Below, piece by piece: positions 9,461 through 17,585 of a DNA stretch of 64,000 nt (position 1 is its first letter; every line of letters starts with the position of its first letter). The notes below the pieces were generated by a model, which worked only from the letters and a program-made list of their open reading frames with translations, ran no database searches and was not told the origin of the DNA. Made by a program: the position numbers and the translations under genes. The stretch comes from Chromobacterium sp. IIBBL 290-4 (GTDB lineage: Bacteria > Pseudomonadota > Gammaproteobacteria > Burkholderiales > Chromobacteriaceae), in NCBI RefSeq assembly GCF_024207115.1, contig NZ_CP100128.1:3720001-3784000 (forward strand), in the 5' to 3' direction.

Positions 9461-9685
9461 TCCAATGTACTTAATTTGTAACGGTCGCGTCAAGCAGACC
9501 TTGTCCTGCCCTTGTGGCCAGTGCGCGGGCATGCTTTGCATGATCTTGGTCAAATCCAGTCTTTTGATGCCAATTCAATATTTGCTCAAGCTTGATGGGG
9601 CTGGACTTGCCGCGGTTTGGCAGTTTCAAAGCGAAATTAAGCGAGCGCATCAATCCAAACCAAAATCATAAGGTGGCATTCCAAG

Positions 9686-10198
9686 ATGAAAAAAATAGAA
9701 AAGATTCTGGCTGTCGGTATTTTCGCCTTGGCTGCCGGCATGTCGTTGCCGGCTTCCGCTGTGACCATCACGCCGCCCGGCCCCAATGGCGCGGCGGCTC
9801 CGTTCACGGCGGTTGGTCCGGCGGTAGTCGGCAAGTCCGGCGTGGAGGTGGATTGCACCGTGACCTTCAGCGGCACGGTGGATGGCGGCGGCAACATCCT
9901 GATCAGCAACGTGGTTTTCAAGGGCATTCCCGTGTGCAGGATGATCAAGGCCAGCGCCACGCCGGACACGCCCTGGGTGGGCAAGGTGCTGGCCACCGAT
10001 CAACTGTCTTTCGACAATGCCTCGGTGAGCGTCAATACACCCATACTCGGCGGTTTATGCGGTCCCAGCCAGGTTGGCGGCAAGATTGTAGATAGCGGCA
10101 GCCAAACATCCATAGTGCTGAGCAATGCTCCGCTGAGTGGCGGCTGCTCGATTTCCGCGACCGTCAGCACCACGCCGTATATGCATGTAAGCCCATGA
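9686..10198 (+). CDS. Secreted PraB-like protein
   Basis: A 170-residue exported protein with a clear signal peptide (MKKIEKILAVGIFALAAG..., predicted cleavage after ASA at residue 25). The mature part is small-residue-rich and beta-like, with cysteines in VDCTVTF, PVCRMI, GGLCGP and GGCSIS. Its layout (GPF/AAPFTAVGP followed by VDCTVTFSGTV) resembles the alkane-oxidation activator PraB of Pseudomonas, which affects surface properties and biofilm; the family call is by resemblance only. It has its own upstream region of about 220 bp and no co-directional partner. Confidence 0.6.
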   Translation: MKKIEKILAVGIFALAAGMSLPASAVTITPPGPNGAAAPFTAVGPAVVGKSGVEVDCTVTFSGTVDGGGNILISNVVFKGIPVCRMIKASATPDTPWVGKVLATDQLSFDNASVSVNTPILGGLCGPSQVGGKIVDSGSQTSIVLSNAPLSGGCSISATVSTTPYMHVSP

Positions 10199-10223
10199 TC
10201 GCGAGAAGGGCTGCGTTGCCCCG

Positions 10224-10732
10224 CTAGTACGCCGCAAGCCTGGCATCAAGCCAGGCTTGCGTCTGCTCCTCGCTTTGCAGCCGGGTCTTCTCGCCGGAGA
10301 ACGCGTCGAATAATCCCAGATGGCCCGCCCGGGAACACGATCCGGATCGCGCATCGTATTCCGAGGCCCAGGCCAGCAAGGCCGCCGCGGCATCGGAATC
10401 TTGCGTTCTATCCAGGTGGGCGCCGCCGGCGAGGCGTTTGATGAGCCTGACGCGGCAAACGGGCCAGGGCAGATCCAGCCAGACCAGGCTCTGGGCATGG
10501 GGGAGGAAGGATTGCGCCAGTTGGCCGAAGACGCCCTCCACGATCCAGTCGGCCGCGCTCAGCGCCACGGCGACCATGTCCTGTTGTTCCGCAACAGGTC
10601 TGGGCATGGAATCCGCCGTCCTGCCAGAACAAGGTGGTCCAGGTGCGTGATGGGGAGGCCGGCGGCGGCGGCCAGCCGAGATGCCAACCAGGTTTTGCCG
10701 CTGCCGCTATTGCCGATAATCAGGGTCCGCAT
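10224..10732 (-). pseudogene. P-loop kinase-like (AAA_17/FlaR-type) gene with two frameshifts
   Basis: Three frames together spell one small P-loop protein: MRTLIIGNSGSGKTWLASRL (Walker A) ending HLDHL; then FWQDGGFHAQ; then RPVAEQQDMVAVALSAADWI, continuing VEGVFGQLAQSFLPHAQ and a long intact C-terminus. The order matches adenylate-kinase-like topology-modulation proteins (HLDxLFW, WIVEG, WLDLP). The first shift is an extra G in CTTGTTC (around 10634); the second lies near CATGCCC (around 10606). Either the gene is dead or two base errors are present. ATG 10732 is the likely original start. Confidence 0.7.
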
Positions 10733-10930
10733 GGTTTGACCGTAAAACTGCTGGCGATATTTCATTTGCATGCCGCGGTAAATCCATGGCATGGCTATGC
10801 GGCCGTCGTTATGAAAATCAAAATACGTACAAATGCTAGGTCTGTACTTTTGACTAGATAACTATCCAATTAGCCACTATTTCTTAATAAGGTGTTGAAA
10901 AAGCAAGAAAATGGTCAGTGGGGTGGCGAG

Positions 10931-11590
10931 ATGGAGCGTTTGCCGATTGAGTCGAGTGCGCCTAAGCATATTTTCAAAAGCAGCAGCCGGGTAAGCAGCG
11001 CTTGCCGCCAAGCCTTGTTCGGCCATGAGGCCCTGACGATCTGGATGACCGGGCTGAGCGGCGCGGGGAAATCCACCATCGCCTACGCGCTGGAGAGGCG
11101 GCTGATTGACGACGGCTTTTCGGCGGTGGCGCTGGACGGCGACAATCTGCGCCATGGCCTGAACCGCGATCTGGGTTTTTCCCATCAGGATCGCAGCGAG
11201 AATATCCGCAGATTGGCGGAAGTGGCGGGGTTGATGAACGACGCGGGGTTGATCGTCATCGTCGCTTGCATTTCCCCGCTGCGCGAGGACAGAGAGCGCG
11301 CGCGCGGCATCGTGGGGGAAACGCGGTTCGCGGAAGTATATGTCAGCACCTCGCTGGCGGTGTGCGAGCAAAGAGACTGCAAAGGCTTGTACGCCAAGGC
11401 GAGGTCAGGCGAAATCGTTCAATTCACCGGCATTTCCGCGCCGTACGAAGCGCCGGATCATGCCGCCTTGACCGTGGATACCTCGCTGATGGCGCTGAGG
11501 GAGTCCGTGGATCTGCTGACGAGAATGACCCAGCACTGTTGCGGTTTGTTCAATCTTGCCGTGGAGCGAGATCATGATTTCCAGATATGA
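10931..11590 (+). CDS. cysC: Adenylyl-sulfate (APS) kinase
   Basis: The enzyme phosphorylates APS to PAPS, the sulfate donor for sulfotransferases and an intermediate in sulfate assimilation. The P-loop GLSGAGKST is at residues 41-49, followed by the family signatures DGDNLRHGLNRDLGFS, RSENIRRLAEVA and KGLYAKARSGEI. The 219-residue length is normal. ATG 10931 is preferred; a GTG at 10892 would add 13 residues. It overlaps the following sulfotransferase by 17 bp, and no cysD/cysN is adjacent, so it appears dedicated to supplying PAPS to that enzyme. Confidence 0.92.
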   Translation: MERLPIESSAPKHIFKSSSRVSSACRQALFGHEALTIWMTGLSGAGKSTIAYALERRLIDDGFSAVALDGDNLRHGLNRDLGFSHQDRSENIRRLAEVAGLMNDAGLIVIVACISPLREDRERARGIVGETRFAEVYVSTSLAVCEQRDCKGLYAKARSGEIVQFTGISAPYEAPDHAALTVDTSLMALRESVDLLTRMTQHCCGLFNLAVERDHDFQI

Positions 11591-12650
11591 AGGCGATCGT
11601 CCTTTACCCGTGCTGATGATTCCGCTGCGCCGCTGCGGCAGCCACGCTTTGCGGCTGCGCTTGAACTTCAGCCGAGACTTTTATTCGCCTTATCCTTTGC
11701 ATCTGGTGGATTTCGTCCCGCTGCTTCCGCTGTACGGCGATTTGAGCGAGGACCGGAACTACTTTCAGCTGGTGGTGGACGTGGTGGGCCTGCAGGCCGT
11801 GAGCATGGTCAAGTGGCCGGATGCGGTGTTTGATCCCGTGGAAATCTTCGAGGCCTTGGCCGGCCAGCCGCGCAGCGTGCACAGGATTGCCTGGGAGCTG
11901 TTGTTCCGCGCGGGTGAGAGGCAAGGCGCGCGCGTGGTGATGGATAAATCTTTGGATAACGTCCATTACGCCGACGAGTTGTTGCAGCTGTTTCCCCAGA
12001 TGAGGTTTCTCAATGTGGTGCGAGACCCGCGCGCGCAAGTCGCCTCGATCAATCGCGCCATCATCCACGACTTCGACACCGCGCTGAATCTCAAGACTTG
12101 GGTGGCGGCCTATCAGGCGGCGGATCATTTGCTGACGCGCTATCCGGACAAAGTGCTGACCATCCGCTACGAAGACTTTCTGCAGGATCAGGAGCGCGCG
12201 CTGAGGCAGATCTGCGATTTCTTCGGCTTGGTCTTCTTGCCGCAGATGCTGGATATCCGCAGCTCCGCCGAGGCGGCGCAGATCGCCAACTTGTCGGCGC
12301 TGTGGTCATCCAATTATTTTCCGCCGATAGCCGCGCATGCGGACAAGTTCAGGCAGCAGCTGTCGATGCGCGAGATCGAATTGATAGAAACCGCATGCCA
12401 GGACTATATGCAGCGCTACGGCTATACCATGATGACGCCGGCGCAGCTGCCTTTGTCCGATGAGTTGCTCGCCTCCGCGCTGGAGCGGTCCCGCAGCGCG
12501 CGGGAGCAGGCGTGGCGCGATTTGAAAACCAATAATTACCGCGACTATATCTTGAGACGCGGCCGGGCCGACTATCTGGAGAATCTGAGTCGACGTTTGC
12601 AGCGCGACGCTCAAGGCGAAGGCCTGACGCAATCGACGGCGGTGGAGTAG
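11574..12650 (+). CDS. PAPS-dependent sulfotransferase family protein
   Basis: A 358-residue sulfotransferase. The 5'-phosphosulfate-binding loop is degenerate, LRRCGSHALRLRL near residues 17-29 (usually TGxGSxxL), and the 3'-phosphate motif is VVRDPRAQVASINRA. The C-terminal region is helical and charged. Substrate unknown (carbohydrate, lipid or small molecule). Translational coupling with cysC (overlap of 17 bp) implies that both serve sulfation of a cell product. A start 18 bp upstream (11556) is possible. Confidence 0.8.
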   Translation: MISRYEGDRPLPVLMIPLRRCGSHALRLRLNFSRDFYSPYPLHLVDFVPLLPLYGDLSEDRNYFQLVVDVVGLQAVSMVKWPDAVFDPVEIFEALAGQPRSVHRIAWELLFRAGERQGARVVMDKSLDNVHYADELLQLFPQMRFLNVVRDPRAQVASINRAIIHDFDTALNLKTWVAAYQAADHLLTRYPDKVLTIRYEDFLQDQERALRQICDFFGLVFLPQMLDIRSSAEAAQIANLSALWSSNYFPPIAAHADKFRQQLSMREIELIETACQDYMQRYGYTMMTPAQLPLSDELLASALERSRSAREQAWRDLKTNNYRDYILRRGRADYLENLSRRLQRDAQGEGLTQSTAVE

Positions 12651-12690
12651 CGCCGGGCGGGATGGCGATGGGAGGTGCGCTTGCGCGCTT

Positions 12691-12714
12691 AAATTTCTCT
12701 GTTGACAGAAATTT
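12691..12714. promoter_or_regulatory. Operator/promoter of the GbsR-type regulator
   Basis: The inverted repeat AAATTTCT - N8 - AGAAATTT spans a -35-like TTGACA (12702-12707); TATCGT (12725-12730) is the matching -10 at 17 bp. Transcription would start about at the ATG, so the message may be nearly leaderless. The core TTGACAGAAATTTC recurs upstream of the next operon, suggesting autoregulation. Confidence 0.6.
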
Positions 12715-12737
12715 CGGAAATAACTATCGTGTATCTC

Positions 12738-13283
12738 ATGGAACTCACACCTGTAAGCCAACGATTCGTACTGCACTGGGGCGAGATGGGCACCCGCTGG
12801 GGCGTCAACCGCACGGTCGCGCAAATACACGCGCTGCTGTTCATCAGCGGCAAGGCGATGTGCGCGGAGGAACTGGCGGAAACGCTGAATGTCGCCCGCT
12901 CCAATGTCAGCAACAGCTTGAAGGAGCTGCAAAGCTGGAAACTGATCCGCATCGCCCATGTGCTGGGAGATAGGCGCGATCATTTCGAGACCTCGGGCGA
13001 TGTGTGGGAACTGTTCCGCATCATTGTCGCCGAGCGGCAGCGGCGCGAGATCGAGCCGACGCTGCAAGTGCTGCGCGAGTGCATGGAGAGTCCGGACTTC
13101 AAGCTGGAAAGCCCGCTGGTGCAGCAGCGGATACGCAATACCTGGCAATTCATGGACACCTTGACCGCGTGGACGCGGGAAATGCTGCGGCTGTCCACCG
13201 CCACGCTGGGCAAGGTGCTGAAGATGGGCGCTGGCATCCAGAAGTTGTTGGGCCGCAATGGCAAGCCGGAGGCGAGCGAATGA
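12738..13283 (+). CDS. GbsR/MarR-family transcriptional regulator
   Basis: A 181-residue winged-helix regulator of the GbsR type: FVLHWGEMGTRWGVNRTVAQ, then the HTH region AEELAETLNVARSNVSNSLK and wing IRIAHVLGDRRDHFE. The C-terminal half is helical and probably dimerises. ATG 12738 (MELTPVSQ) matches the family start. Its 3' end is followed by 175 bp and a four-gene operon whose upstream region repeats this gene's operator sequence, so it probably controls itself and that operon. Confidence 0.85.
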   Translation: MELTPVSQRFVLHWGEMGTRWGVNRTVAQIHALLFISGKAMCAEELAETLNVARSNVSNSLKELQSWKLIRIAHVLGDRRDHFETSGDVWELFRIIVAERQRREIEPTLQVLRECMESPDFKLESPLVQQRIRNTWQFMDTLTAWTREMLRLSTATLGKVLKMGAGIQKLLGRNGKPEASE

Positions 13284-13418
13284 ACGGCGAGCGCGGAGCC
13301 TGTTGCGCAGCAGGCCGCGCCTTGCCGGCGCGGGAGGCGCAGTGCGGCGCGCGTTGCAGAAGGTTTGGGCCTGCGAGCTTACGGCGCAGGTTTTTATGGC
13401 TGTTTTTTTTAAACCAAT

Positions 13419-13438
13419 ATTTCTGTTTTGACAGAAAT
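13419..13438. promoter_or_regulatory. Second copy of the GbsR-type operator
   Basis: A perfect 8-bp dyad, ATTTCTGT - TTTG - ACAGAAAT, containing the same TTGACAGAAATTTC string as at 12702-12715. It lies 20 bp before the ATG of the 13459 gene, just upstream of the Shine-Dalgarno TTAGGAG. Confidence 0.6.
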
Positions 13439-13458
13439 TTCAGAATTAGGAGATTGCC

Positions 13459-13824
13459 ATGGGCGGGTTCATCTTGATCATGATTCTGGTGCCGGTTCTT
13501 TGCAGTTTGCTGTGCTGGTGGCTGCTGGCGGAGCCATTGCGGCGGGTGACGCGCGCCTTGTGCGAAAGCGGCGAGGGCGCGCCGTTCTGGAGTCGGGCGT
13601 TTTTGCTGCTGGTGCTAGCCACGCCGCTGCTGACGGTATTGCTGCTGGCGCCGGAGCAGGCATCCTCCTCGCTATGGCTGGATATTCGGGCAGTGTTGAA
13701 ATGGTCTTTGATAGGCGTGGTGGCGCAGTTGCTGGTGTTGGTGCGCTTGGTGTGGCGCCAGGTGGCGTTCAGCCGGCCTAAGCATTCTCCGCTGCCGGCC
13801 GCAGTTTCGGAGGCTGCGCAATGA
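13459..13824 (+). CDS. Small membrane protein, first gene of GbsR-linked operon
   Basis: A 121-residue protein with three hydrophobic segments (FILIMILVPVLCSLLCWWLL, RAFLLLVLATPLLTVLLLAP, LKWSLIGVVAQLLVLVRLVW) and a basic/proline C-terminus. A good ribosome site, TTAGGAG, precedes the ATG. No family recognised. It overlaps the following oxidoreductase by 4 bp (ATGA), so the two are co-translated. Confidence 0.75.
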   Translation: MGGFILIMILVPVLCSLLCWWLLAEPLRRVTRALCESGEGAPFWSRAFLLLVLATPLLTVLLLAPEQASSSLWLDIRAVLKWSLIGVVAQLLVLVRLVWRQVAFSRPKHSPLPAAVSEAAQ

Positions 13825-14654
13825 AAATCCTGCTACTGGGCGCTCGCGGCTTTATCGGACGGAGAGTGGCCGCAGCTTTGCGCCGCCAAGGCTATCCGCT
13901 GTTGACGCCATCCCGAGCCGAGCTTGATCTGACTTGTCCGGGACCCGCTTGGACGGACTGGCTGGATGGCGTGGCGGCGATCGTCAATATGGCTGGCCTG
14001 CTGCGGGAGCGCCGGGAGGGCGAGCTGGAGGCTGCGCATCATTTCGGTCCGGCGCATCTGGCTGGTTTGGCGAGGCGGCTAGGCGTGCGCCGCTGGGTGC
14101 AGCTGTCGGCTTTGGGCGCGTCGGAGGAGGCCGACACCTTGTTTCTGGCCAGCAAGGGGCGAGGGGACGCGGCCTTGCTCGCCAGCGGCCTGGATGTCGC
14201 CGTCGTCCGCCCCTCGCTGGTGTATGGCGATGATGGCGCTAGCAGCCGCCTGCTGTTGGCCTTGTCCCGCTTGCCGTTCTGGCCGCTGCCCGAGGGCGGC
14301 GCGCAAAGAGTGAGGCCCGTGGCGGCGGACGAGGTTGCCGAAGGGCTGCGCAAATTGGTGGAGGGAGAGGTTTGCGGCGTGGTGGACTTTGTCGGGGCGG
14401 AGGAGGCCGCGTTGGCAGACTACTTGCGGCAATTGCGCCGCATGCAGGGCATCAGCTCGCCGCCGCGGGTATGGTCCATGCCCAGCCGCTTGGCCGATGG
14501 TTTGGCCGCATGCGGCGCGCGCGTGCCGGGCAGCTTGCTGGATGCCGACAGCCTGCGCATGCTGCGCCAGGGCTCCACCGCGGACCCGGCCGCTTTCGCC
14601 GCGTTGCTTGGCCGCCAGCCGCTGTCGTTCAGGCAGTTCGGGGAGGTCGCATGA
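13821..14654 (+). CDS. NAD(P)-binding epimerase/dehydratase-like (atypical SDR) protein
   Basis: A 277-residue Rossmann-fold protein. The dinucleotide-binding motif GARGFIGR is at residues 7-14, with VNMAGLLRER, WVQLSALGA and VVRPSLVYG as in NmrA/atypical SDR proteins; the canonical YxxxK is replaced by a region reading LFLASKGRGD. It is probably a redox or ligand-sensing oxidoreductase; substrate unknown. Coupled on both sides by ATGA overlaps; similar proteins occur beside, or fused to, DoxX-like and DUF2269 proteins, as here. Confidence 0.8.
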   Translation: MKILLLGARGFIGRRVAAALRRQGYPLLTPSRAELDLTCPGPAWTDWLDGVAAIVNMAGLLRERREGELEAAHHFGPAHLAGLARRLGVRRWVQLSALGASEEADTLFLASKGRGDAALLASGLDVAVVRPSLVYGDDGASSRLLLALSRLPFWPLPEGGAQRVRPVAADEVAEGLRKLVEGEVCGVVDFVGAEEAALADYLRQLRRMQGISSPPRVWSMPSRLADGLAACGARVPGSLLDADSLRMLRQGSTADPAAFAALLGRQPLSFRQFGEVA

Positions 14655-15019
14655 AAGTTTCGCGGCGAATGGTGGAGTTGTCGCTGGCCGCGCTGTGGCT
14701 GTGGAGCGGCCTGCAGCCGCCGCTGACGGCCTGGAGCGTTTCTATCGATATGCTGGGCCGGCTGGGTTTGCCGCAGGCTGCGCTGGCGCCGCTGTTTCTG
14801 CTTTCCTGCGCGCTGGATGTCGCGTACGCGGTCTGGATCGTTTGGCGGCCTGGCGTACTGGCCTGGCGGCTGCAGGCGCTGACCGTGTTGTTTTACAGCG
14901 CAGCGGTGGCGGTGGCCTTGCCGGAGAACTGGCTGCATCCGTTCGCGCCGCTGGTGAAGAACTTGCCCATCCTGGCGATGCTGCTGTGGCTGGGCGCCAA
15001 TCGGGAGGAAAAATCATGA
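14651..15019 (+). CDS. DoxX-like membrane protein
   Basis: A 122-residue integral membrane protein with four predicted helices, resembling the DoxX-like family (WLWSGLQPPLTAW, LFLLSCALDVAYAVWIVW, LVKNLPILAMLLWLGA). DoxX proteins are linked to membrane redox or detoxification functions; the role here is inferred from the operon. Start ATG 14651 overlaps the previous stop, and its own stop overlaps the next ATG. Confidence 0.75.
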   Translation: MKVSRRMVELSLAALWLWSGLQPPLTAWSVSIDMLGRLGLPQAALAPLFLLSCALDVAYAVWIVWRPGVLAWRLQALTVLFYSAAVAVALPENWLHPFAPLVKNLPILAMLLWLGANREEKS

Positions 15020-15489
15020 ATGCCTATTTGATCGTCAAGACCCTGCACATTCTGTCCGCCACGCTGATGGTGGGCACCGGACTCGGCTCCGCCTTCTACA
15101 TGTTCTTCGCCAACCGCGGCGGCAAGGTGGCGGCGCAGGCTGAAGTAGCCCGCTTGGTGGTGCGGGCCGATTGGTGGTTCACTACGCCGGCGGTGATTTT
15201 CCAGCCCTTGTCCGGCTTGTGGCTGGCGCATCAGGCAGGCTGGCCTTTGAGCCAGTCCTGGATTGTCTGGGCGCTGGGCTTGTTTTTATTCTCCGGCGCG
15301 TGCTGGCTGCCGGTTGTGTGGCTGCAGATCCGGATGGCTGGTATGGCCCGAGATGCGGCGGAGGCCGGCCAGGCGCTGCCGGCGCGCTACTGGCGTTTCG
15401 CGCGGATCTGGGAGCGCCTGGGTTATCCGGCCTTCTGCGCGATGCTGGCGGTGTATTTTCTGATGGTATTGAAGCCGGACTGGTCGTGA
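15016..15489 (+). CDS. DUF2269-family integral membrane protein
   Basis: A 157-residue protein with four membrane helices starting MNAYLIVKTLHILSATLMVG, a characteristic DUF2269 opening with a conserved His. It is the last gene of a four-gene operon held together by successive ATGA overlaps and preceded by GGGAGG. Function unknown; the joint presence with a Rossmann oxidoreductase and a DoxX-like protein suggests one membrane-associated redox unit. Confidence 0.75.
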   Translation: MNAYLIVKTLHILSATLMVGTGLGSAFYMFFANRGGKVAAQAEVARLVVRADWWFTTPAVIFQPLSGLWLAHQAGWPLSQSWIVWALGLFLFSGACWLPVVWLQIRMAGMARDAAEAGQALPARYWRFARIWERLGYPAFCAMLAVYFLMVLKPDWS

Positions 15490-15560
15490 ACGCGGGGCCA
15501 GAGGCCGGGGACAAGGTCTTCCCGCAGATCAGGCAAAGGGCGGCCACGGTCTCTTGATGG

Positions 15561-16883
15561 CTAGTGGAGAAGCTTCATCAGCAGCGTGGCCAGAACGATC
15601 ATCGACGCCCCGCCGATACGGGTGGAGATTTGCGCGAAGGGCATCATTTCCATCCGGTTGGCGGCCGACAGAATCGCCACGTCGCCGGTGCCGCCCAGGC
15701 CGCTATGGCAGGCGGTGACAATCGCCGACTCAATCGGATACATCTTCAGCAACAAGCCGATGCCGAAGCCGCTGGCCACCATGGCCGTAACAATCACCGC
15801 GCAGAGCAGCACATATCCAGCGGTGACGGAGGCGAGCATCTGGTTCCACGGCACAAACAGTGTGCCCAGCCCCACCAGGATGGCGTATGTCAGATTGCTG
15901 GTCATGAACTTGTACATCTGGTAGGCGCCCAGTTCCATCTGCGCCGGCATGAGCTTGCTCACCTTGATCAAGGCGGTGGCGATGATCATCAACACCGGAC
16001 CGGGTATGCCGCTAATCGGCGCGAGCAGGGCGCCCAAGGTAAAAATAGCGCAGGTGAGAAGCAGGCCCGCGCCCATCAGGCTTAAATTGATCGGCGTCTC
16101 ATGCTGAGCGGCAAGCAGTTCACGATCCTCGCCGCTTTTGACCAGCATGCCGTCGCCACTGAACTGCGGCCGCTTCTTGCCGTAAAAGTTGAGCAGGCCG
16201 GCCAGCAAGATGGCCACGACATTGCCGATCAGAACGGCCGGAATCAGCGTGGCGACAATCTGCGCTTGCGGGATTCGGGTCATTTCGGAATAGCCGATGG
16301 AAAGCGGCAGGATGCCCTCGCCGATGCCGCCGCCCAAAATGGGAATGATGATATAGAAGAAGGTGTGCCAAGGGGTATAGCCGAACAATAGGCCGACAAG
16401 CACGCCGGCGGCGACGGCGCCCAGCGTTCCCACCAGCAGCGGGATGAACATCCGCAAAAAGCCCTGCACCAAAACCTTGTGGCTCATGCCGAGAATGCTG
16501 CCGACCACCAGACAGGCAATGTAGAGGTATTGCAGATTGGCGGTTTTCATCGCCGTGGTCAGGGCCTTCAGCATGTCGGGGTCGAACAGCTTGTATCCCA
16601 GCAATGCCGAGGGGACAAACAGGCAGAGAATGGCCGAGCCGCCGATATGCTTGAGCACGGGAATTCTCTTGCCCAGCTCGCCCAGCAGGAAGCCGGACAA
16701 CATCATGACGGCCAGGCCGCCGATCAGGTCGTTCGGCAGGCGATGCGCGATGGCCGCGGCGACCACAATGGCGGCGAGCGACAAATAGAGCGGCAAGGGC
16801 AGCGGTCCGATGCGCATGGCCATCAGCTTGCTCCATGGCCCATTGCCTGCCGGCGGGTTGCTAACGGTTTCCTCTATATGCAT
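15561..16883 (-). CDS. 2-hydroxycarboxylate transporter (CitS/MaeN/MleP family)
   Basis: A 440-residue secondary transporter of the 2HCT family, which moves citrate, malate, citramalate or lactate with Na+ or H+. The two re-entrant-loop signatures are present: GGGIGEG in the first half and SGLGGTGDV in the second. About 11 hydrophobic segments are visible. It lies downstream of leuC-leuD on the same strand with a 63-bp gap, so the transported acid is probably the substrate or product of that dehydratase. Confidence 0.9.
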   Translation of the reverse strand: MHIEETVSNPPAGNGPWSKLMAMRIGPLPLPLYLSLAAIVVAAAIAHRLPNDLIGGLAVMMLSGFLLGELGKRIPVLKHIGGSAILCLFVPSALLGYKLFDPDMLKALTTAMKTANLQYLYIACLVVGSILGMSHKVLVQGFLRMFIPLLVGTLGAVAAGVLVGLLFGYTPWHTFFYIIIPILGGGIGEGILPLSIGYSEMTRIPQAQIVATLIPAVLIGNVVAILLAGLLNFYGKKRPQFSGDGMLVKSGEDRELLAAQHETPINLSLMGAGLLLTCAIFTLGALLAPISGIPGPVLMIIATALIKVSKLMPAQMELGAYQMYKFMTSNLTYAILVGLGTLFVPWNQMLASVTAGYVLLCAVIVTAMVASGFGIGLLLKMYPIESAIVTACHSGLGGTGDVAILSAANRMEMMPFAQISTRIGGASMIVLATLLMKLLH

Positions 16884-16946
16884 TTTTGTCTCCTCAGATA
16901 GGGCGTGACGGCGCCGCCGGACCGGAGGTCCGGCAGGGCGCCCCGC

Positions 16947-17585
16947 TTACGCCAAACGGTTTTTTGTCATGGAGGCGATGTCTTTCAGCCAGGGCCGCTG
17001 CTGCCAATGCTTGGCCGCGAATGCGTGGATCTGGTCTTGCATGGCCAAGGTCGCGCCTATCATGTCCAGGCCTTCGAGGAACATCCGGCGATGGCGTTCT
17101 GACAGCGAGAAAGACGCCATCAGACTCTTGCTTCGCACCGTCATGGATGCGACATCGATCGCGACCAGGCTGTTTTCCGGCGTGGAGACATCGGCCAGAA
17201 TGGCCTCGACATCGGTCTCGGCCAGCGCCACCAGCATCAGGCTGTTGTTCATCGCGTTCGAATAGAAAATTTCGCCGAAGCTGGGAGCGATCACTGCCTG
17301 GATGCCGTATTGCCGCAGGCCCCAGACCGCGTGTTCGCGGCTGGATCCGCAGCCGAAATTGGGGCCGGCGACCAGGATCCTGGCCGCGGCGTATTCCGGC
17401 CGATTGAGCACGAATTCCGGGCGGGGCTTTCCATCCGGGCCGAAGCGCATGTCGTATAGCAGGCCCTCGGCCAGGCCCGCCTTGTCGATGCGGCGCAGGA
17501 ATTGCTTCGGCATGATCTGGTCGGTGTCCAGATTGCTGAGCGGCAAGGGCGCGGCCATGCCTTCGATTCGGGTTTGAACGGTCAT
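16947..17585 (-). CDS. leuD: 3-isopropylmalate dehydratase small subunit (LeuD) or related hydro-lyase subunit
   Basis: The swivel subunit of an aconitase-superfamily dehydratase (212 residues). Signatures: LSNLDTDQIMPKQFLRRIDK near the start, GPNFGCGSSREHAVWGL and IAPSFGEIFYSNAMNNSL. ATG 17585 overlaps the leuC stop (ATGA), so the subunits are made together. The genetic setting (transporter and LysR gene, no leuA or leuB) suggests a catabolic role on a malate-like substrate rather than leucine synthesis. Confidence 0.88.
   Translation of the reverse strand: MTVQTRIEGMAAPLPLSNLDTDQIMPKQFLRRIDKAGLAEGLLYDMRFGPDGKPRPEFVLNRPEYAAARILVAGPNFGCGSSREHAVWGLRQYGIQAVIAPSFGEIFYSNAMNNSLMLVALAETDVEAILADVSTPENSLVAIDVASMTVRSKSLMASFSLSERHRRMFLEGLDMIGATLAMQDQIHAFAAKHWQQRPWLKDIASMTKNRLA

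Noticed and set aside
9465..9671. A 68-codon plus-strand ORF overlapping the leader region
   Set aside because: No ribosome site; it is antisense to the histidine leader and contains no recognisable feature beyond a CPCGQC string.
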